Under the pieces are notes generated by a model. The model saw nothing but the letters and a program-made list of their open reading frames with translations, made no database searches and was not told the origin of the DNA. A stretch of 64,000 nucleotides of DNA from Tistrella bauzanensis (GTDB taxonomy: Bacteria; Pseudomonadota; Alphaproteobacteria; Tistrellales; Tistrellaceae): assembly GCF_014636235.1 (NCBI RefSeq), contig NZ_BMDZ01000002.1, positions 31,766 through 95,765 of the forward strand. Direction: 5' to 3'. Both the position numbers and the translations under genes were made by a program. Shown here piece after piece: positions 42,695 to 51,959 of the stretch. Each line of letters opens with the position of its first letter. Within the stretch, counting starts at the first letter, position 1.

Positions 42695-45426
42695 CCGCCC
42701 TGCCGCCCATGGCCGCCACCCGCACGACCTGCCCCTATTGCGGGGTGGGCTGCGGGGTGCTGGCCCGGCCGGATGGGCTGGGCGGCCTGGCGCCCGTCCA
42801 AGGCGACCCCGATCATCCGGCCAATCGCGGCCGGCTGTGTGGCAAGGGCCGGTCGCTGGCCGACACGCTGGGCGGCGTCGGGCGGCTGACCCGCGCCCGG
42901 CTGCATGGCCGGCCGGTGGCGCTGGATGCGGCACTGGACCGGGTGGCGGCGGGGTTTGCGGCGGCGCTGGCGCGCAACGGACCGTCGGGGGTCGCGTTCT
43001 ATCTGTCGGGCCAGATGCTGACCGAGGATTACTACGCCGCCAACAAGCTGGCCAAGGGCTTCCTCGGCACCGCCAATATCGACACCAATTCGCGGCTGTG
43101 CATGTCGTCGACGGTGGCCGGTCATGTCCGGGCCTTCGGCGAGGATCTGGTGCCCGGCGCCTATGACGATCTGGATGGCTGCGATCTGGCGGTGCTGGTT
43201 GGGTCGAACGCCGCCTGGTGTCATCCGGTGCTGTTCGGCCGATTGATGGATGCCCGCGGCAGCCGTGGCACCAGGCTGGTGGTCATCGATCCCCGCCGCA
43301 CCGAAACCGCCGCCGGCGCCGATCTGCATCTGCCGATCCGGCCGGGTGGCGATGTGGCGCTGTATCAGTTTCTGCTGGTCGAAGCGGTGCGGCGCGGCCT
43401 GATCGCGGCCCCGCCCGCCATCGGGCTTGCCGATGCGCTGGTCGCCGCCCGCGCCGACACGCCCGATCTTGCCGTCGCCGCGGACCTGACCGGGCTCACC
43501 CCCGACAGCCTGCACCGCTTCGCCGATATGGTGCTGTCCACCGACCGCACCGTCACCCTGTTCAGCCAGGGCGTGAACCAGTCCGGCGCCGGCACCGACA
43601 AGGTCAATGCGATCCTGAACCTGGATATCGCCCTTGGCCGCATCGGCCGGCCGGGCGCCGGGCCATTCTCGCTGACCGGCCAGCCCAATGCCATGGGCGG
43701 GCGCGAGGTCGGCGGCCTCGCCAACCAGTTGGCCGCACATCTGGGATTTTCGGATGCCGAGCGCGCCATGGTCGGCGCTTTCTGGGGCACAGATACGGTC
43801 GCCACCGGTCCCGGGATCAAGGCGGTCGAGATGATCGATGCGCTTGAGGATGGCCGGATCGAGGCGATCTGGATCATCGGCACCAATCCCGCCGTCAGCC
43901 TGCCCGATGCCGGCCGGTTCCGCCGGGCACTGGCGCGATGCCCCCTGGTGGTGGTGTCGGATTGCGTGACCGGCACCGATACCCAGGCGCTGGCCCATAT
44001 CCTGCTGCCCGCCGCCGGCTGGTCGGAGAAGGATGGCACCGTCACCAATTCGGAACGCCGGATCAGCCGCCAGCGCGCGGTTCTGCCGGCCCCCGGCGAC
44101 GCTCTGCCCGACTGGCGGCTGATCCAGGCCGTGGCCCATCGGCTGGGTTTCGGCCACGCCTTCGACTGGCGGCACCCATCCGAGATCTTCGACGAACACG
44201 CTCGCCTGTCGGCCGAAGCCGCGCAGCACTTCGGCCGGCGGTTCGACATCGGCGGCCTTGCCGGGCTGGGGCGGCAGGGGTATGACGCGCTCTCCCCTGT
44301 GCAATGGCCAGTACCGGTGTCACGGAACGGGCCACTGGGCCATGCCGGCACCGCGCGCCTGACGCTTAGCGGCGATGCGGCGCGGATGATGGCGGTCCGC
44401 CATCGCCGGCCCGATGACCAGCCGGACACGGATTTTCCGCTGGTGCTGAACACCGGCAGGCTGCGCGATCAATGGCACACCATGACCCGCACTGGCCGCG
44501 CGGCGCGGCTGGCCGCCCACAGCCCTGAGCCGTGTCTGGCCCTGCATCCCGCCGATGCGGCGGCGGCAGGCGTGCAGGATGGTGACATCGCCACCGTCAC
44601 CGGGCGGCGTGGCGCCTGTCTGCTGCGGGTGATGATCGATGCCGGCCAGCGTCCGGGCGAGGCCTTTGCGCCGATCCACTGGTCGGATGCCTTTGCGGCC
44701 GAGGCCGCGATCGGCCGCATCGCATCGCCCGTCACCGATCCGCTCTCCGGGCAGCCGGAGCTGAAACATGCAGCGATCCGCGTCGAGCGCTGGCAAGCCG
44801 ACTGGGCCGGCATTCTGGTCGATCGCAGCACGGCGGCACCGCTGCGCCGCGGCGTGCGCCTGCCCCGCTATTGGACCCGCCATGCGGTCGAGGCCGGACG
44901 CGCGCTGATCATGGCCGCCGATGACGGCCGGCCCGCCGATGCCGATGGCTGGCGATCGCTGGCCAACCGGCTGGCGCGCGGCTTCGGTGCCGCCATCGAC
45001 ACCAGCCCGCCGATCGAGCTGTTCGATGGCGGTCGTGGCCGGATGCGGATCGCCTGGACCGGCAGCGACGGGCGCATTGCCGCGGTGATGGCGCTGGCGC
45101 CCCGCCACGACGACCTGCCGGCGGTGGCAAGTCTGGCCCGGCTGCTGGACCCGGCGGCGGATCGCGGACCCTCGGCACCGCTGCTGCTGCGGCTGGCCCT
45201 GCTGGCCGATCATGATCCGGCCGGAGACGGCGGCGTCGCGGCGGAACCGGCGGTCTGTGCCTGTGCCGGCATCGGCCGCAGCGCCATTCTTGCCGCTGCC
45301 GGCACCGGCGGCGACATGACGGCGCGCCTGAACCGCATCACCGAAACCACCGGCGCCGGCGGGGGCTGCGGCTCGTGCCGGGGCGCAATCCGGGAGCTGC
45401 TGGCCCATGACCTCGTCACTGCCTGA
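42691..45426 (+). CDS. nasA: assimilatory nitrate reductase catalytic subunit NasA
   Basis: A 911-residue molybdopterin oxidoreductase. The N-terminal [4Fe-4S] motif is CPYCGVGC...LC (Cys14, 17, 21, 50); KLAKGFLGTANIDTNSRLCMSS and the GQPNAMGGREVGG stretch are typical of cytoplasmic NasA/NarB. Near the end is a BFD-type [2Fe-2S] module (CACAGIGRS...GGGCGSC, about 855-900), an electron entry point as in Klebsiella-type NasA. It reduces nitrate to nitrite with bis-MGD. Start ATG 42691 overlaps nirD; the end overlaps cysG by 20 bp. Confidence 0.95.
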   Translation: MTALPPMAATRTTCPYCGVGCGVLARPDGLGGLAPVQGDPDHPANRGRLCGKGRSLADTLGGVGRLTRARLHGRPVALDAALDRVAAGFAAALARNGPSGVAFYLSGQMLTEDYYAANKLAKGFLGTANIDTNSRLCMSSTVAGHVRAFGEDLVPGAYDDLDGCDLAVLVGSNAAWCHPVLFGRLMDARGSRGTRLVVIDPRRTETAAGADLHLPIRPGGDVALYQFLLVEAVRRGLIAAPPAIGLADALVAARADTPDLAVAADLTGLTPDSLHRFADMVLSTDRTVTLFSQGVNQSGAGTDKVNAILNLDIALGRIGRPGAGPFSLTGQPNAMGGREVGGLANQLAAHLGFSDAERAMVGAFWGTDTVATGPGIKAVEMIDALEDGRIEAIWIIGTNPAVSLPDAGRFRRALARCPLVVVSDCVTGTDTQALAHILLPAAGWSEKDGTVTNSERRISRQRAVLPAPGDALPDWRLIQAVAHRLGFGHAFDWRHPSEIFDEHARLSAEAAQHFGRRFDIGGLAGLGRQGYDALSPVQWPVPVSRNGPLGHAGTARLTLSGDAARMMAVRHRRPDDQPDTDFPLVLNTGRLRDQWHTMTRTGRAARLAAHSPEPCLALHPADAAAAGVQDGDIATVTGRRGACLLRVMIDAGQRPGEAFAPIHWSDAFAAEAAIGRIASPVTDPLSGQPELKHAAIRVERWQADWAGILVDRSTAAPLRRGVRLPRYWTRHAVEAGRALIMAADDGRPADADGWRSLANRLARGFGAAIDTSPPIELFDGGRGRMRIAWTGSDGRIAAVMALAPRHDDLPAVASLARLLDPAADRGPSAPLLLRLALLADHDPAGDGGVAAEPAVCACAGIGRSAILAAAGTGGDMTARLNRITETTGAGGGCGSCRGAIRELLAHDLVTA

Positions 45427-46903
45427 TCATGCCGCCGGCGCGTCCGGTGCCGGCGCGTCTGGTGCCCCCTTGCCTGGAGACGGCGGCGACCTGCCGGTGG
45501 CGCTGATCCTGCGCGACCGCCCGGTGGCGGTCTTCGGTGCCGGCCCCGGTGCCGCCGCCAAGCTGGCGCTGCTGATCGCGGCAGGCGCCCGGCCCCGGGT
45601 CTTCGCCGATCCGGCAGATGCCAATGGTCCCTGCCCTGATCTGCGTGCCCTGCCCGGCATGGCATCGGCCGAGATCGCCCCGATCGATCCGACCCGCCTG
45701 CCCCGGCTTCAGGGCATGCGGCTGGTGGTGATCGCGCCGGAACTGTCGGCATCGCTTGCCCATGCGATCGCACAGGCCGCCCATGACGCTGGCGTGCTGG
45801 TTCATGCGGTCGACCGGCCGGATCTCGGCGACATCAGCCTGCCGGCCATGGTCCGGCGCGGGCCGTTGACGATCGCCATCCATACCGGTGGCCGGTTTCC
45901 GGCCCTGGCATCGGTGCTGCGCCAGCGGCTGGACGCCCTGCTGCCGGCGGATCTGGGCGCGCGGGTCAGGGCAGCCGGTGCCGCCCGCGCCGGCATTGCC
46001 CGGCTGGTCACCGATCCTGGCGCCCGCCGGTCGCTGTGGCGGCAGGCGGCGGCGCTGATCCTCGACCGGCCGGCGGCACCGGGCCTGGATGCGGCAGCCC
46101 TGGTCGACGATGTTCTGACCGGGCTGCGGGGGTCGGCCACCACATGCTGCGGCCGGGTCGATCTGGTCGGCGCAGGCCCCGGTGGCCCCGGCATGCTGAC
46201 CGGCGATGCCGCCCGCGCGATCGAGGCCGCCGACGTCATCCTGTATGACGCGCTGACCGATCCGGCGATCCTGGAACTCGGCCGCCGCGAGGCACGCCGG
46301 ATCCCGGTCGGCAAGCGCTGCGGCGCCCATGCCATGCGCCAGCCCGCAATCTCGGCGCTGATGGTCAGGCTGGCCGGCGACGGCCTGCATGTGGTGCGCC
46401 TGAAGGGGGGTGACCCGGCGATCTTCGGCCGGCTGGATGAAGAACTGGCCGCCTTGGATGCAGCCGGCATCCCCGCCCATGTCATTCCGGGTGTGACCGC
46501 CGCCGCGGCCGCAGCCGCCTATCTGCGCCGGCCGCTGACCCTGCGCGGCACGGCGCGCGCGGTCACCCTGGTGGCGGGCCATGATGCCGAAGGCGGCCTG
46601 CCGGACGATCTGGCGGCACTGGCCGCCACGCGTGGCACGATCGCCATCTATATGGGCCGCGACCGGGCCGGGGCGATTGCCGCGGCCCTGATCGCGGGTG
46701 GCCGCCCCGCCCATGAGCCCGCCATTGCGGTGGAATGGGCAGGCCGCGCCACAGCCCGTCATGTCGCCGCGACACTGGCCGATCTGCCGGCGGCACTTGC
46801 GGGGCTCGACGCCGACGGCCCGGTGACGATACTGGTGGGAGAGGCCCTGGCGGCGACGGCGATGGCCGGCGCCACCGCCGCCGATGACCGCCGGGTCGCC
46901 TGA
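45407..46903 (+). CDS. cysG: siroheme synthase CysG
   Basis: A 498-residue trifunctional-type protein. The first 220 residues have the precorrin-2 dehydrogenase/ferrochelatase build (VAVFGAGPGAAAKLALLIAAGA; IAIHTGGRFPALASVLRQRLD), and the C-terminal 260 are uroporphyrinogen-III methyltransferase (VDLVGAGPGGPGMLTGDAARAI, VVRLKGGDPAIFGR, VIPGVTAAAAAAA). It makes the siroheme needed by NirB. The N-terminal NAD-binding motif is more divergent than in E. coli, and a 30-residue Ala/Gly leader with GASGAGASGA precedes it, so the dehydrogenase/chelatase activity is less certain than the methyltransferase. Confidence 0.9.
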   Translation: MTSSLPDHAAGASGAGASGAPLPGDGGDLPVALILRDRPVAVFGAGPGAAAKLALLIAAGARPRVFADPADANGPCPDLRALPGMASAEIAPIDPTRLPRLQGMRLVVIAPELSASLAHAIAQAAHDAGVLVHAVDRPDLGDISLPAMVRRGPLTIAIHTGGRFPALASVLRQRLDALLPADLGARVRAAGAARAGIARLVTDPGARRSLWRQAAALILDRPAAPGLDAAALVDDVLTGLRGSATTCCGRVDLVGAGPGGPGMLTGDAARAIEAADVILYDALTDPAILELGRREARRIPVGKRCGAHAMRQPAISALMVRLAGDGLHVVRLKGGDPAIFGRLDEELAALDAAGIPAHVIPGVTAAAAAAAYLRRPLTLRGTARAVTLVAGHDAEGGLPDDLAALAATRGTIAIYMGRDRAGAIAAALIAGGRPAHEPAIAVEWAGRATARHVAATLADLPAALAGLDADGPVTILVGEALAATAMAGATAADDRRVA

Positions 46904-46936
46904 TCCCACCTCCCAGGCCGGAACCGCCAGACCATC

Positions 46937-47971
46937 ATGACCACCGACACCCGCCCCACCACACCCACGCAGGCCGGCATCTCCACCCTGGCCAACGCCC
47001 TTGGCATCATCGGGCGCGGCCCGGGCCGGTCACGGCCGCTGACGCGCGACGAGGCATGCGATGCCTTCGGCGCCCTGCTTACTGGTCAGGCGCTGGACGT
47101 GCAGGCCGGGGCCTTTCTGCTGCTGATGCGCTATCGCGGGGAAACCGCCGAGGAACTGGCCGGGCTGGTCGATGCCGCCCGCGCCCATATCGGCCCGCCG
47201 CCGGCCGATGCGCCGGTGCCGGCGCTGGACTGGCCCAGCTATGCGGCGGGCCGCACCCGCGGCCTGCCATGGTATCTGCTGGCGGCGCGGCTGATCGGTG
47301 CGGCCGGTGTGCCGGTGCTGATGCATGGCGACAATGATCTTCAGACCGGCGGCGCCGGCGCCATGCAGGGGCTGGCGGCGCTGGGGCTGGCGCCGGCGCG
47401 CGACCTGGATGACGCGTCGGGGCAGCTTGCCGCCACAGGCTTCGCCTATCTGCCGCTGGCGCATTTATGTCCGGCGCTCAAGACCCTGCTGGATCTGCGC
47501 GCGGTGCTGGGCCTGCGATCCCCGGTCAACACGCTGGTTCGCCACCTCAACCCGTTGAATGCGCCCGCAACCCTGATCGGCGTGTTTCATCCGGGCTATC
47601 TGGACAGCCACGCCGCCGCCGCCCTGCTGCTTGATGCCGGGCGGCGGCTGGGTGTGGTGAAGGGGGCCGGCGGCGAAGGCGAGCGCCGGCCGTTCAAGCC
47701 GGTGGATCTGCGACTGGTCGATGCCGGCACCACCGGCGTTGAGCACTGGCCGGCGCTGATCGATGCCGCCACGCAAGCCCGCGACACCGAGCGTGACGAT
47801 GTGGCCCATCTGGCCGCCGTCTGGCGCGGCGAGGCACGGGACGAGGCCGGCGAGGCAACGGTGATCGGCACCGCGGCGGTGGCGCTCAGGATCGCCGGCC
47901 GTGCTGCCTCTCCGGCCGGGGCGGAAGCGCAGGCCCGCGCATTGTGGGCCGCGCGCGGGCACCATCCATGA
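46937..47971 (+). CDS. YbiB-like protein (anthranilate phosphoribosyltransferase fold)
   Basis: A 344-residue protein with the fold of TrpD (NP-like family) from the YbiB/TrpD2 branch: LTRDEACDAFGALLTGQALDVQAGAFLLLMRYRGET is the N-terminal helical domain, followed by a catalytic-domain-like part with VLMHGDNDL and YLPLAHLCPALKTLLDLRAVLGLRSPVNTLV. TrpD2 of E. coli binds nucleic acid rather than making tryptophan. It is 33 bp after cysG and 13 bp before the kinase gene, in the nitrate operon; homologues are often beside nasA/cysG in proteobacteria, as far as I recall. Confidence 0.8.
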   Translation: MTTDTRPTTPTQAGISTLANALGIIGRGPGRSRPLTRDEACDAFGALLTGQALDVQAGAFLLLMRYRGETAEELAGLVDAARAHIGPPPADAPVPALDWPSYAAGRTRGLPWYLLAARLIGAAGVPVLMHGDNDLQTGGAGAMQGLAALGLAPARDLDDASGQLAATGFAYLPLAHLCPALKTLLDLRAVLGLRSPVNTLVRHLNPLNAPATLIGVFHPGYLDSHAAAALLLDAGRRLGVVKGAGGEGERRPFKPVDLRLVDAGTTGVEHWPALIDAATQARDTERDDVAHLAAVWRGEARDEAGEATVIGTAAVALRIAGRAASPAGAEAQARALWAARGHHP

Positions 47972-47984
47972 CCACGGCCATGTC

Positions 47985-49493
47985 ATGAAGATCGACGGCG
48001 GCGATCCGACACGGATGGCATTGCGCTATCGGCTGGCGCTGGGGCTGGTGGCCGTGCTCGCCATCGGGTCTTTCGTGGTGCTGACCCAGGTGATCAGCCG
48101 CGAGCGCGCCACTGCCGGCATCATCAATGTCAGTGGCCAGCAGCGGTTTCTGTCACAGCGCGGCGCGCTCTATGTCGGCCGGCTGACCTATCCGGTGACC
48201 GCCGCCGACCACAGCGACGCCCGTCTGCGGCTGGCCGAGGTGATCGCGCAGATGCGCGCCAATCATCTGGCGCTGCTGGCCGGCGGATCGGGCAGCGGCG
48301 CAGATCTGGGCCTGTCGACCGGCATGGCAGAGCTGTTCCACGAAGAGCCGGCGGCGATCGACCGGCGGGTGCGGGCCTATCTGGCCGCCATGGAAACCGT
48401 GCTGGCCGATCCGCGCGCGCCGGTGCCGCGCGATGATCCCGCCGTCGCCCATGTCCTGACCGAAGGACCGGGTGAGCTTCTGGCCCAGCTCGACCGGGTG
48501 GTGGCGCGGTTTCAGGCCGAGGGCGAAGCCTCGGTCGACCGGCTGCACGACCTGCATATCGCGCTGCTGATGCTGACCCTGCTGACCCTGGCCCTTGAGG
48601 CAGCGCTTGTGTTCCAGCCGATGGCCAATGCCGCCCGGCGCCGGATCGGCGATCTGGAAGCCGCGTCGGCGGCACTCAGGGCCTCGGCCGACGGGCTGGA
48701 AGCCGAGGTTGCCGGCCGCACCCGCGAACTGCGTCAGGCCAAGGACCGCGCCGAGCAGGCCAATATCGCCAAGGCCCGTTTCCTGGCGACGGCGGGCCAT
48801 GATCTGTTGCAGCCGATCGAGTCGCTGCGCCTGTTGCTGGGGTCGCTGGCCCGGCGCAACCGCGACCCGGCGCTGGGCGCCCCGATCGACGATATGCGCA
48901 AGGCGCTGTCGGGCATGCGCCAGATGCTGGGCAATCTGCTGGACACCGCCCGCCTCGATACCGGATCGGTGACACCCCAGATCCAGCCGGTGGATGCCGC
49001 CCGGCTGATCGACGATCTGGCGCGGGAGTTCGAGCCGCTGGCCGAGGACAAGGGCCTGGGCTTCGGCGTGGTGCTGTCGATCGCCCCCGACACCATGATC
49101 CTGACCGATCCGGTGATGACCGGCCGGATCCTGCGCAACCTGCTGGGCAATGCCGTGCGCTATACCCCCGCAGGCATGGTGACCCTGACCGCCGAGGCCA
49201 CAGCACTGCACGGCCGGGATGCCATACGCTTTACCGTCACCGATACCGGCCCCGGCATCGATCCCGCCGATCAGGAGCGGATCTTCGCCGAATTCACCCA
49301 GATCGACGATGCCCGCCGCGACCGTTCAACCGGCGTCGGCCTCGGTCTGTCGATCGCGCGGCGGATGGCCGAGATCCTGGAACACGACCTCACCCTCGTG
49401 AGCCAGCCGGGCCATGGCGCGCGGTTCATGCTGACGGTGGCGCTCGCACCGCCACTCAAAGCCCGCCAGCGCCGGGATATGCCGGCAGATTGA
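47985..49493 (+). CDS. histidine kinase with NarX/PilJ-type sensor domain
   Basis: A 502-residue membrane kinase. Helix 1 is about 18-36; the periplasmic part begins with IINVSGQQRFLSQRGALYVGRL, which matches the PilJ/NarX-type domain where NarX and NarQ sense nitrate or nitrite; helix 2 is near 187-207, then a coiled coil. The H-box is AGHDLLQPIESLRL with His272, followed by N (RNLLGNAVRYTPAG), G1 (VTDTGPGID) and G2 (GVGLGLSIARRM) boxes. It has no receiver domain. ATG 47985 is the best start, though without a good ribosome site. It is the last gene of the nitrate operon; its partner may be the regulator at 57358. Confidence 0.88.
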   Translation: MKIDGGDPTRMALRYRLALGLVAVLAIGSFVVLTQVISRERATAGIINVSGQQRFLSQRGALYVGRLTYPVTAADHSDARLRLAEVIAQMRANHLALLAGGSGSGADLGLSTGMAELFHEEPAAIDRRVRAYLAAMETVLADPRAPVPRDDPAVAHVLTEGPGELLAQLDRVVARFQAEGEASVDRLHDLHIALLMLTLLTLALEAALVFQPMANAARRRIGDLEAASAALRASADGLEAEVAGRTRELRQAKDRAEQANIAKARFLATAGHDLLQPIESLRLLLGSLARRNRDPALGAPIDDMRKALSGMRQMLGNLLDTARLDTGSVTPQIQPVDAARLIDDLAREFEPLAEDKGLGFGVVLSIAPDTMILTDPVMTGRILRNLLGNAVRYTPAGMVTLTAEATALHGRDAIRFTVTDTGPGIDPADQERIFAEFTQIDDARRDRSTGVGLGLSIARRMAEILEHDLTLVSQPGHGARFMLTVALAPPLKARQRRDMPAD

Positions 49494-49803
49494 GGAAGCG
49501 ACGCAGTGCCAGATCGACCGCGGCAGATGTCTCGACGTCGATCCGGCCGATCGCCACGCCGATCCTGGCACGCGGCAGGGTCACGATCTTGTCGACCATC
49601 ACCTGAGATGGCTTCTTCAGGCCGTTCTTATCGTCAGGCTGAATGGTAATGCGCAGCAGAGGCGCATCCTCCAGAAAGCTGGTCAACGGCAGCACGGTCA
49701 CCGACGGCAATGCCGCATAGAGGTCATGCTGGATAATCAGCGCAGGCCGGGGCTTGCCGTAATCGCCGGATGCGGCGGCGGTGACGATGTCGCCACGCCT
49801 CAC
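49456..49803 (-). CDS. MazF/PemK-family toxin
   Basis: A 115-residue protein with the MazF/PemK fold: MRRGDIVTAAASGDYGKPRPALIIQ at the start and VLPLTSF in the middle, then PSQVMVDKIVTLPRARIG. Such toxins are mRNA endoribonucleases checked by an antitoxin. GTG 49803 overlaps the antitoxin stop (GTGA). The 3' end overlaps the convergent kinase gene by 38 bp. Confidence 0.88.
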   Translation of the reverse strand: MRRGDIVTAAASGDYGKPRPALIIQHDLYAALPSVTVLPLTSFLEDAPLLRITIQPDDKNGLKKPSQVMVDKIVTLPRARIGVAIGRIDVETSAAVDLALRRFLNLPAYPGAGGL

Positions 49804-50108
49804 TGCCAGCCCTGTGTATCGGCAGCCGCATCAATCCACTGCATCATTTCAGCTTCTGCGCTCTGCGGATCTTGCGCACGGGCAGCAATCAGCCGGGACT
49901 GACGATCCACTTCACTGGCAAAAATGGCATCGTCTTCAGTCAAGGCGACACGATGCCGCGCAAGGTCTCTGAGCACATCCCCCAGCGACTTCTGATCCCG
50001 CCGCGCCAATTCCGTCAACCGGGTCTTCAAGGCCGAATCCAGGCGGAAGGACACCGTCTCGGTCTTTCGATGACCATGACCAGATCGTGTATTGGGGCCG
50101 GTGTGCAT
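49800..50108 (-). CDS. ribbon-helix-helix antitoxin of the MazF/PemK-type pair
   Basis: A 102-residue protein. KTETVSFRLDSALKTRLTELARRDQKSLGDVLRDL is a ribbon-helix-helix DNA-binding domain; the rest is acidic and helical and should bind the toxin. ATG 50108 has AGGGGA upstream; the frame continues to 50147 with little sense. The stop overlaps the toxin start, the usual antitoxin-first order. Confidence 0.8.
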   Translation of the reverse strand: MHTGPNTRSGHGHRKTETVSFRLDSALKTRLTELARRDQKSLGDVLRDLARHRVALTEDDAIFASEVDRQSRLIAARAQDPQSAEAEMMQWIDAAADTQGWQ

Positions 50109-50152
50109 CAGTCTGCATCCCCTGCTCATCGGTGTGGGCCGCATCATCCTAG

Positions 50153-50167
50153 CATCAATATATGATG
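50153..50167. promoter_or_regulatory. palindrome upstream of the toxin-antitoxin genes
   Basis: CATCA-ATATA-TGATG, 45 bp upstream of the antitoxin start, in the only AT-rich patch here. Toxin-antitoxin operons are autorepressed at such sites; this is an inference from placement and symmetry. Confidence 0.4.
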
Positions 50168-50201
50168 TGCAGGAGGCAATCCTGCGATCGGTTCCGCCGG
50201 T

Positions 50202-50876
50202 TCAATCGCCACGCCGCCCGGGCCGCGGGCGCGGCCTCATCACCGACGCATCCCGTAGAAACATGCCCCGGATCATCGCCACCAGTTCGGCCAGAACACG
50301 GGTGGGATCGTCGATATCGATGGCGTCGCCCGCCAACGCCTTCAGCCGGGTGCGCTTACGCAGCACATTGTCGCGCACACCCAGTGCCGCATGCAGCCGC
50401 CAGCCGATCTCGGCACGGGTCAGATGCGGCGCCAGCTTTGCCAGCGCATCGGCGAACAGGTTCAGATGCTCGACATTCTCGGATATGTCACGGCCAAGAT
50501 CAGGATTGGCGCTGTGGCGGGTGATGGCGCGGAAGTTCAAGAACACCCGGTAATCGGATGACGGGTCATAGCGCCAGCGCACCGATGGCTCCAGCAGGGC
50601 GGTCAGCACCGCATCTAGCCGCGGCGGCGCCGGCCATGCGCCATCGATCGCCGCTTGCAGCAGGTTCAGCCGTTCGGCGTTGAACCGGGTGTAGCAGCGG
50701 GCCATCGCCGCCACCATCAGATCGTCCCGCGAGCCGAAATGATAGCTGATCGCCGACATGGCGACCCCTGCCTCGACGGCGATCCGCCGGACGGTGATCT
50801 GATCGGGATCGTCGGTGGTGGCCATCAGGCGTTCGGTGACCTGAAGAATGCGCGCCACGGTCAGCTCGGTCGACAT
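50202..50876 (-). CDS. TetR-family regulator
   Basis: A 224-residue regulator. Helix-turn-helix: ITVRRIAVEAGVAMSAISYHFGSRDDLMVA (about 27-56), the TetR pattern. The C-terminal ligand domain is typical for length but unassignable. It is divergent from the metallophosphoesterase and peptide-importer genes, which it may control. The C-terminal end is rich in Arg and Pro. Confidence 0.88.
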   Translation of the reverse strand: MSTELTVARILQVTERLMATTDDPDQITVRRIAVEAGVAMSAISYHFGSRDDLMVAAMARCYTRFNAERLNLLQAAIDGAWPAPPRLDAVLTALLEPSVRWRYDPSSDYRVFLNFRAITRHSANPDLGRDISENVEHLNLFADALAKLAPHLTRAEIGWRLHAALGVRDNVLRKRTRLKALAGDAIDIDDPTRVLAELVAMIRGMFLRDASVMRPRPRPGRRGD

Positions 50877-51063
50877 CGCAAGCGGAGCCCGGGTGGAGAG
50901 ATGACAGTTTCGCGACCGGTTTCGGGCAGCGTTCGAAGGCGGTCACGGCGCTGACATCATGACCGCTTATGGTCGGCCCGTCACCGCCGCCGATGCGATG
51001 GGGTCGCGTTCCCGGCATACCCGTGGATGCGGCCCCCCGCCGGCCCACCCGGGAGCCCCCAAG

Positions 51064-51930
51064 ATGCGCATCGCCCTTGTCTCAGACACTCATCTGGCCG
51101 ACCGCGCCACCGCCTTCGTCGCCAACTGGCGGGTGCTGGCCGGGCTGATCAACGCCGATGCCCCCGATCTGGTGGTGCATCTGGGCGACATCACCGTCGA
51201 TGGCGCCGGCGATCCGACCGAACACGCCCAGGCGCTGGCGGAACTGGCCCGCCTGCATGCGCCGCTGCTCGTCGTCCCCGGCAATCATGATCTGGGGGAC
51301 AATCCACCCGCCCCCGACATGGCGGTGTCGAGCCCAGTGCTGCCCGCCCGCCTCGCCGCCTATGAAGCGGCCTTCGGGCCCGATCGCTGGCAGCGCGATC
51401 TGGCGGGGTTCCGGCTGATCGGCATCAATGCCCAGTTGCTGGGCAGCGGTCTGGATGCCGAGGCCGATCAGTTCGCCTGGCTGGACATGGTCCTTGCCAC
51501 CGCCGACCGGCCGGTGGGTCTGTTCCTGCACAAGCCGCTGTTTCGCGACGGCCCCGACGACACCGAAATTCATGTCCGCTATGTGCCGGCGGCGCCACGG
51601 GCGCGGCTGCTGGCACTGCTCGACCGGGCCGACCTGCGCTTCGTGATCTCGGGCCATGCCCATCAGGCGCGGCGGCTGCACCGTGGCGGGGTGGAGCATC
51701 TGTGGATGCCGTCCACCGCCTTCATCATCCCCGATGCGGTGCAGGAACGGATCGGCGACAAGCGCGTCGGCTATGCCCTGCTGACGCTCGCCCCCGACGA
51801 CCACGCGATCACGCTGCGCCATCCGGCCGGATTGACCGATCACGACCTGCTCGACCATGCCGAGGCCTATCCCGGTGTCGCGGCGCTGCGCGACCGGCTT
51901 GCCCGGTCTGGTACCGCAAGCCTCACCTGA
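51064..51930 (+). CDS. metallophosphoesterase (calcineurin-like)
   Basis: A 288-residue protein with the dinuclear metal motifs in order: VSDTHL (7-12), VHLGDITVDG, PGNHDLG and later ISGHAHQARR. Family members hydrolyse cyclic nucleotides or other phosphoesters. No signal peptide. ATG 51064 begins the domain; the upstream frame to 50959 is unconserved. It lies 29 bp before the binding-protein gene, so it may be part of the importer operon. Confidence 0.88.
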   Translation: MRIALVSDTHLADRATAFVANWRVLAGLINADAPDLVVHLGDITVDGAGDPTEHAQALAELARLHAPLLVVPGNHDLGDNPPAPDMAVSSPVLPARLAAYEAAFGPDRWQRDLAGFRLIGINAQLLGSGLDAEADQFAWLDMVLATADRPVGLFLHKPLFRDGPDDTEIHVRYVPAAPRARLLALLDRADLRFVISGHAHQARRLHRGGVEHLWMPSTAFIIPDAVQERIGDKRVGYALLTLAPDDHAITLRHPAGLTDHDLLDHAEAYPGVAALRDRLARSGTASLT

Positions 51931-51959
51931 CGTCACGCCGCTGTTCAAGGATTCGACCC

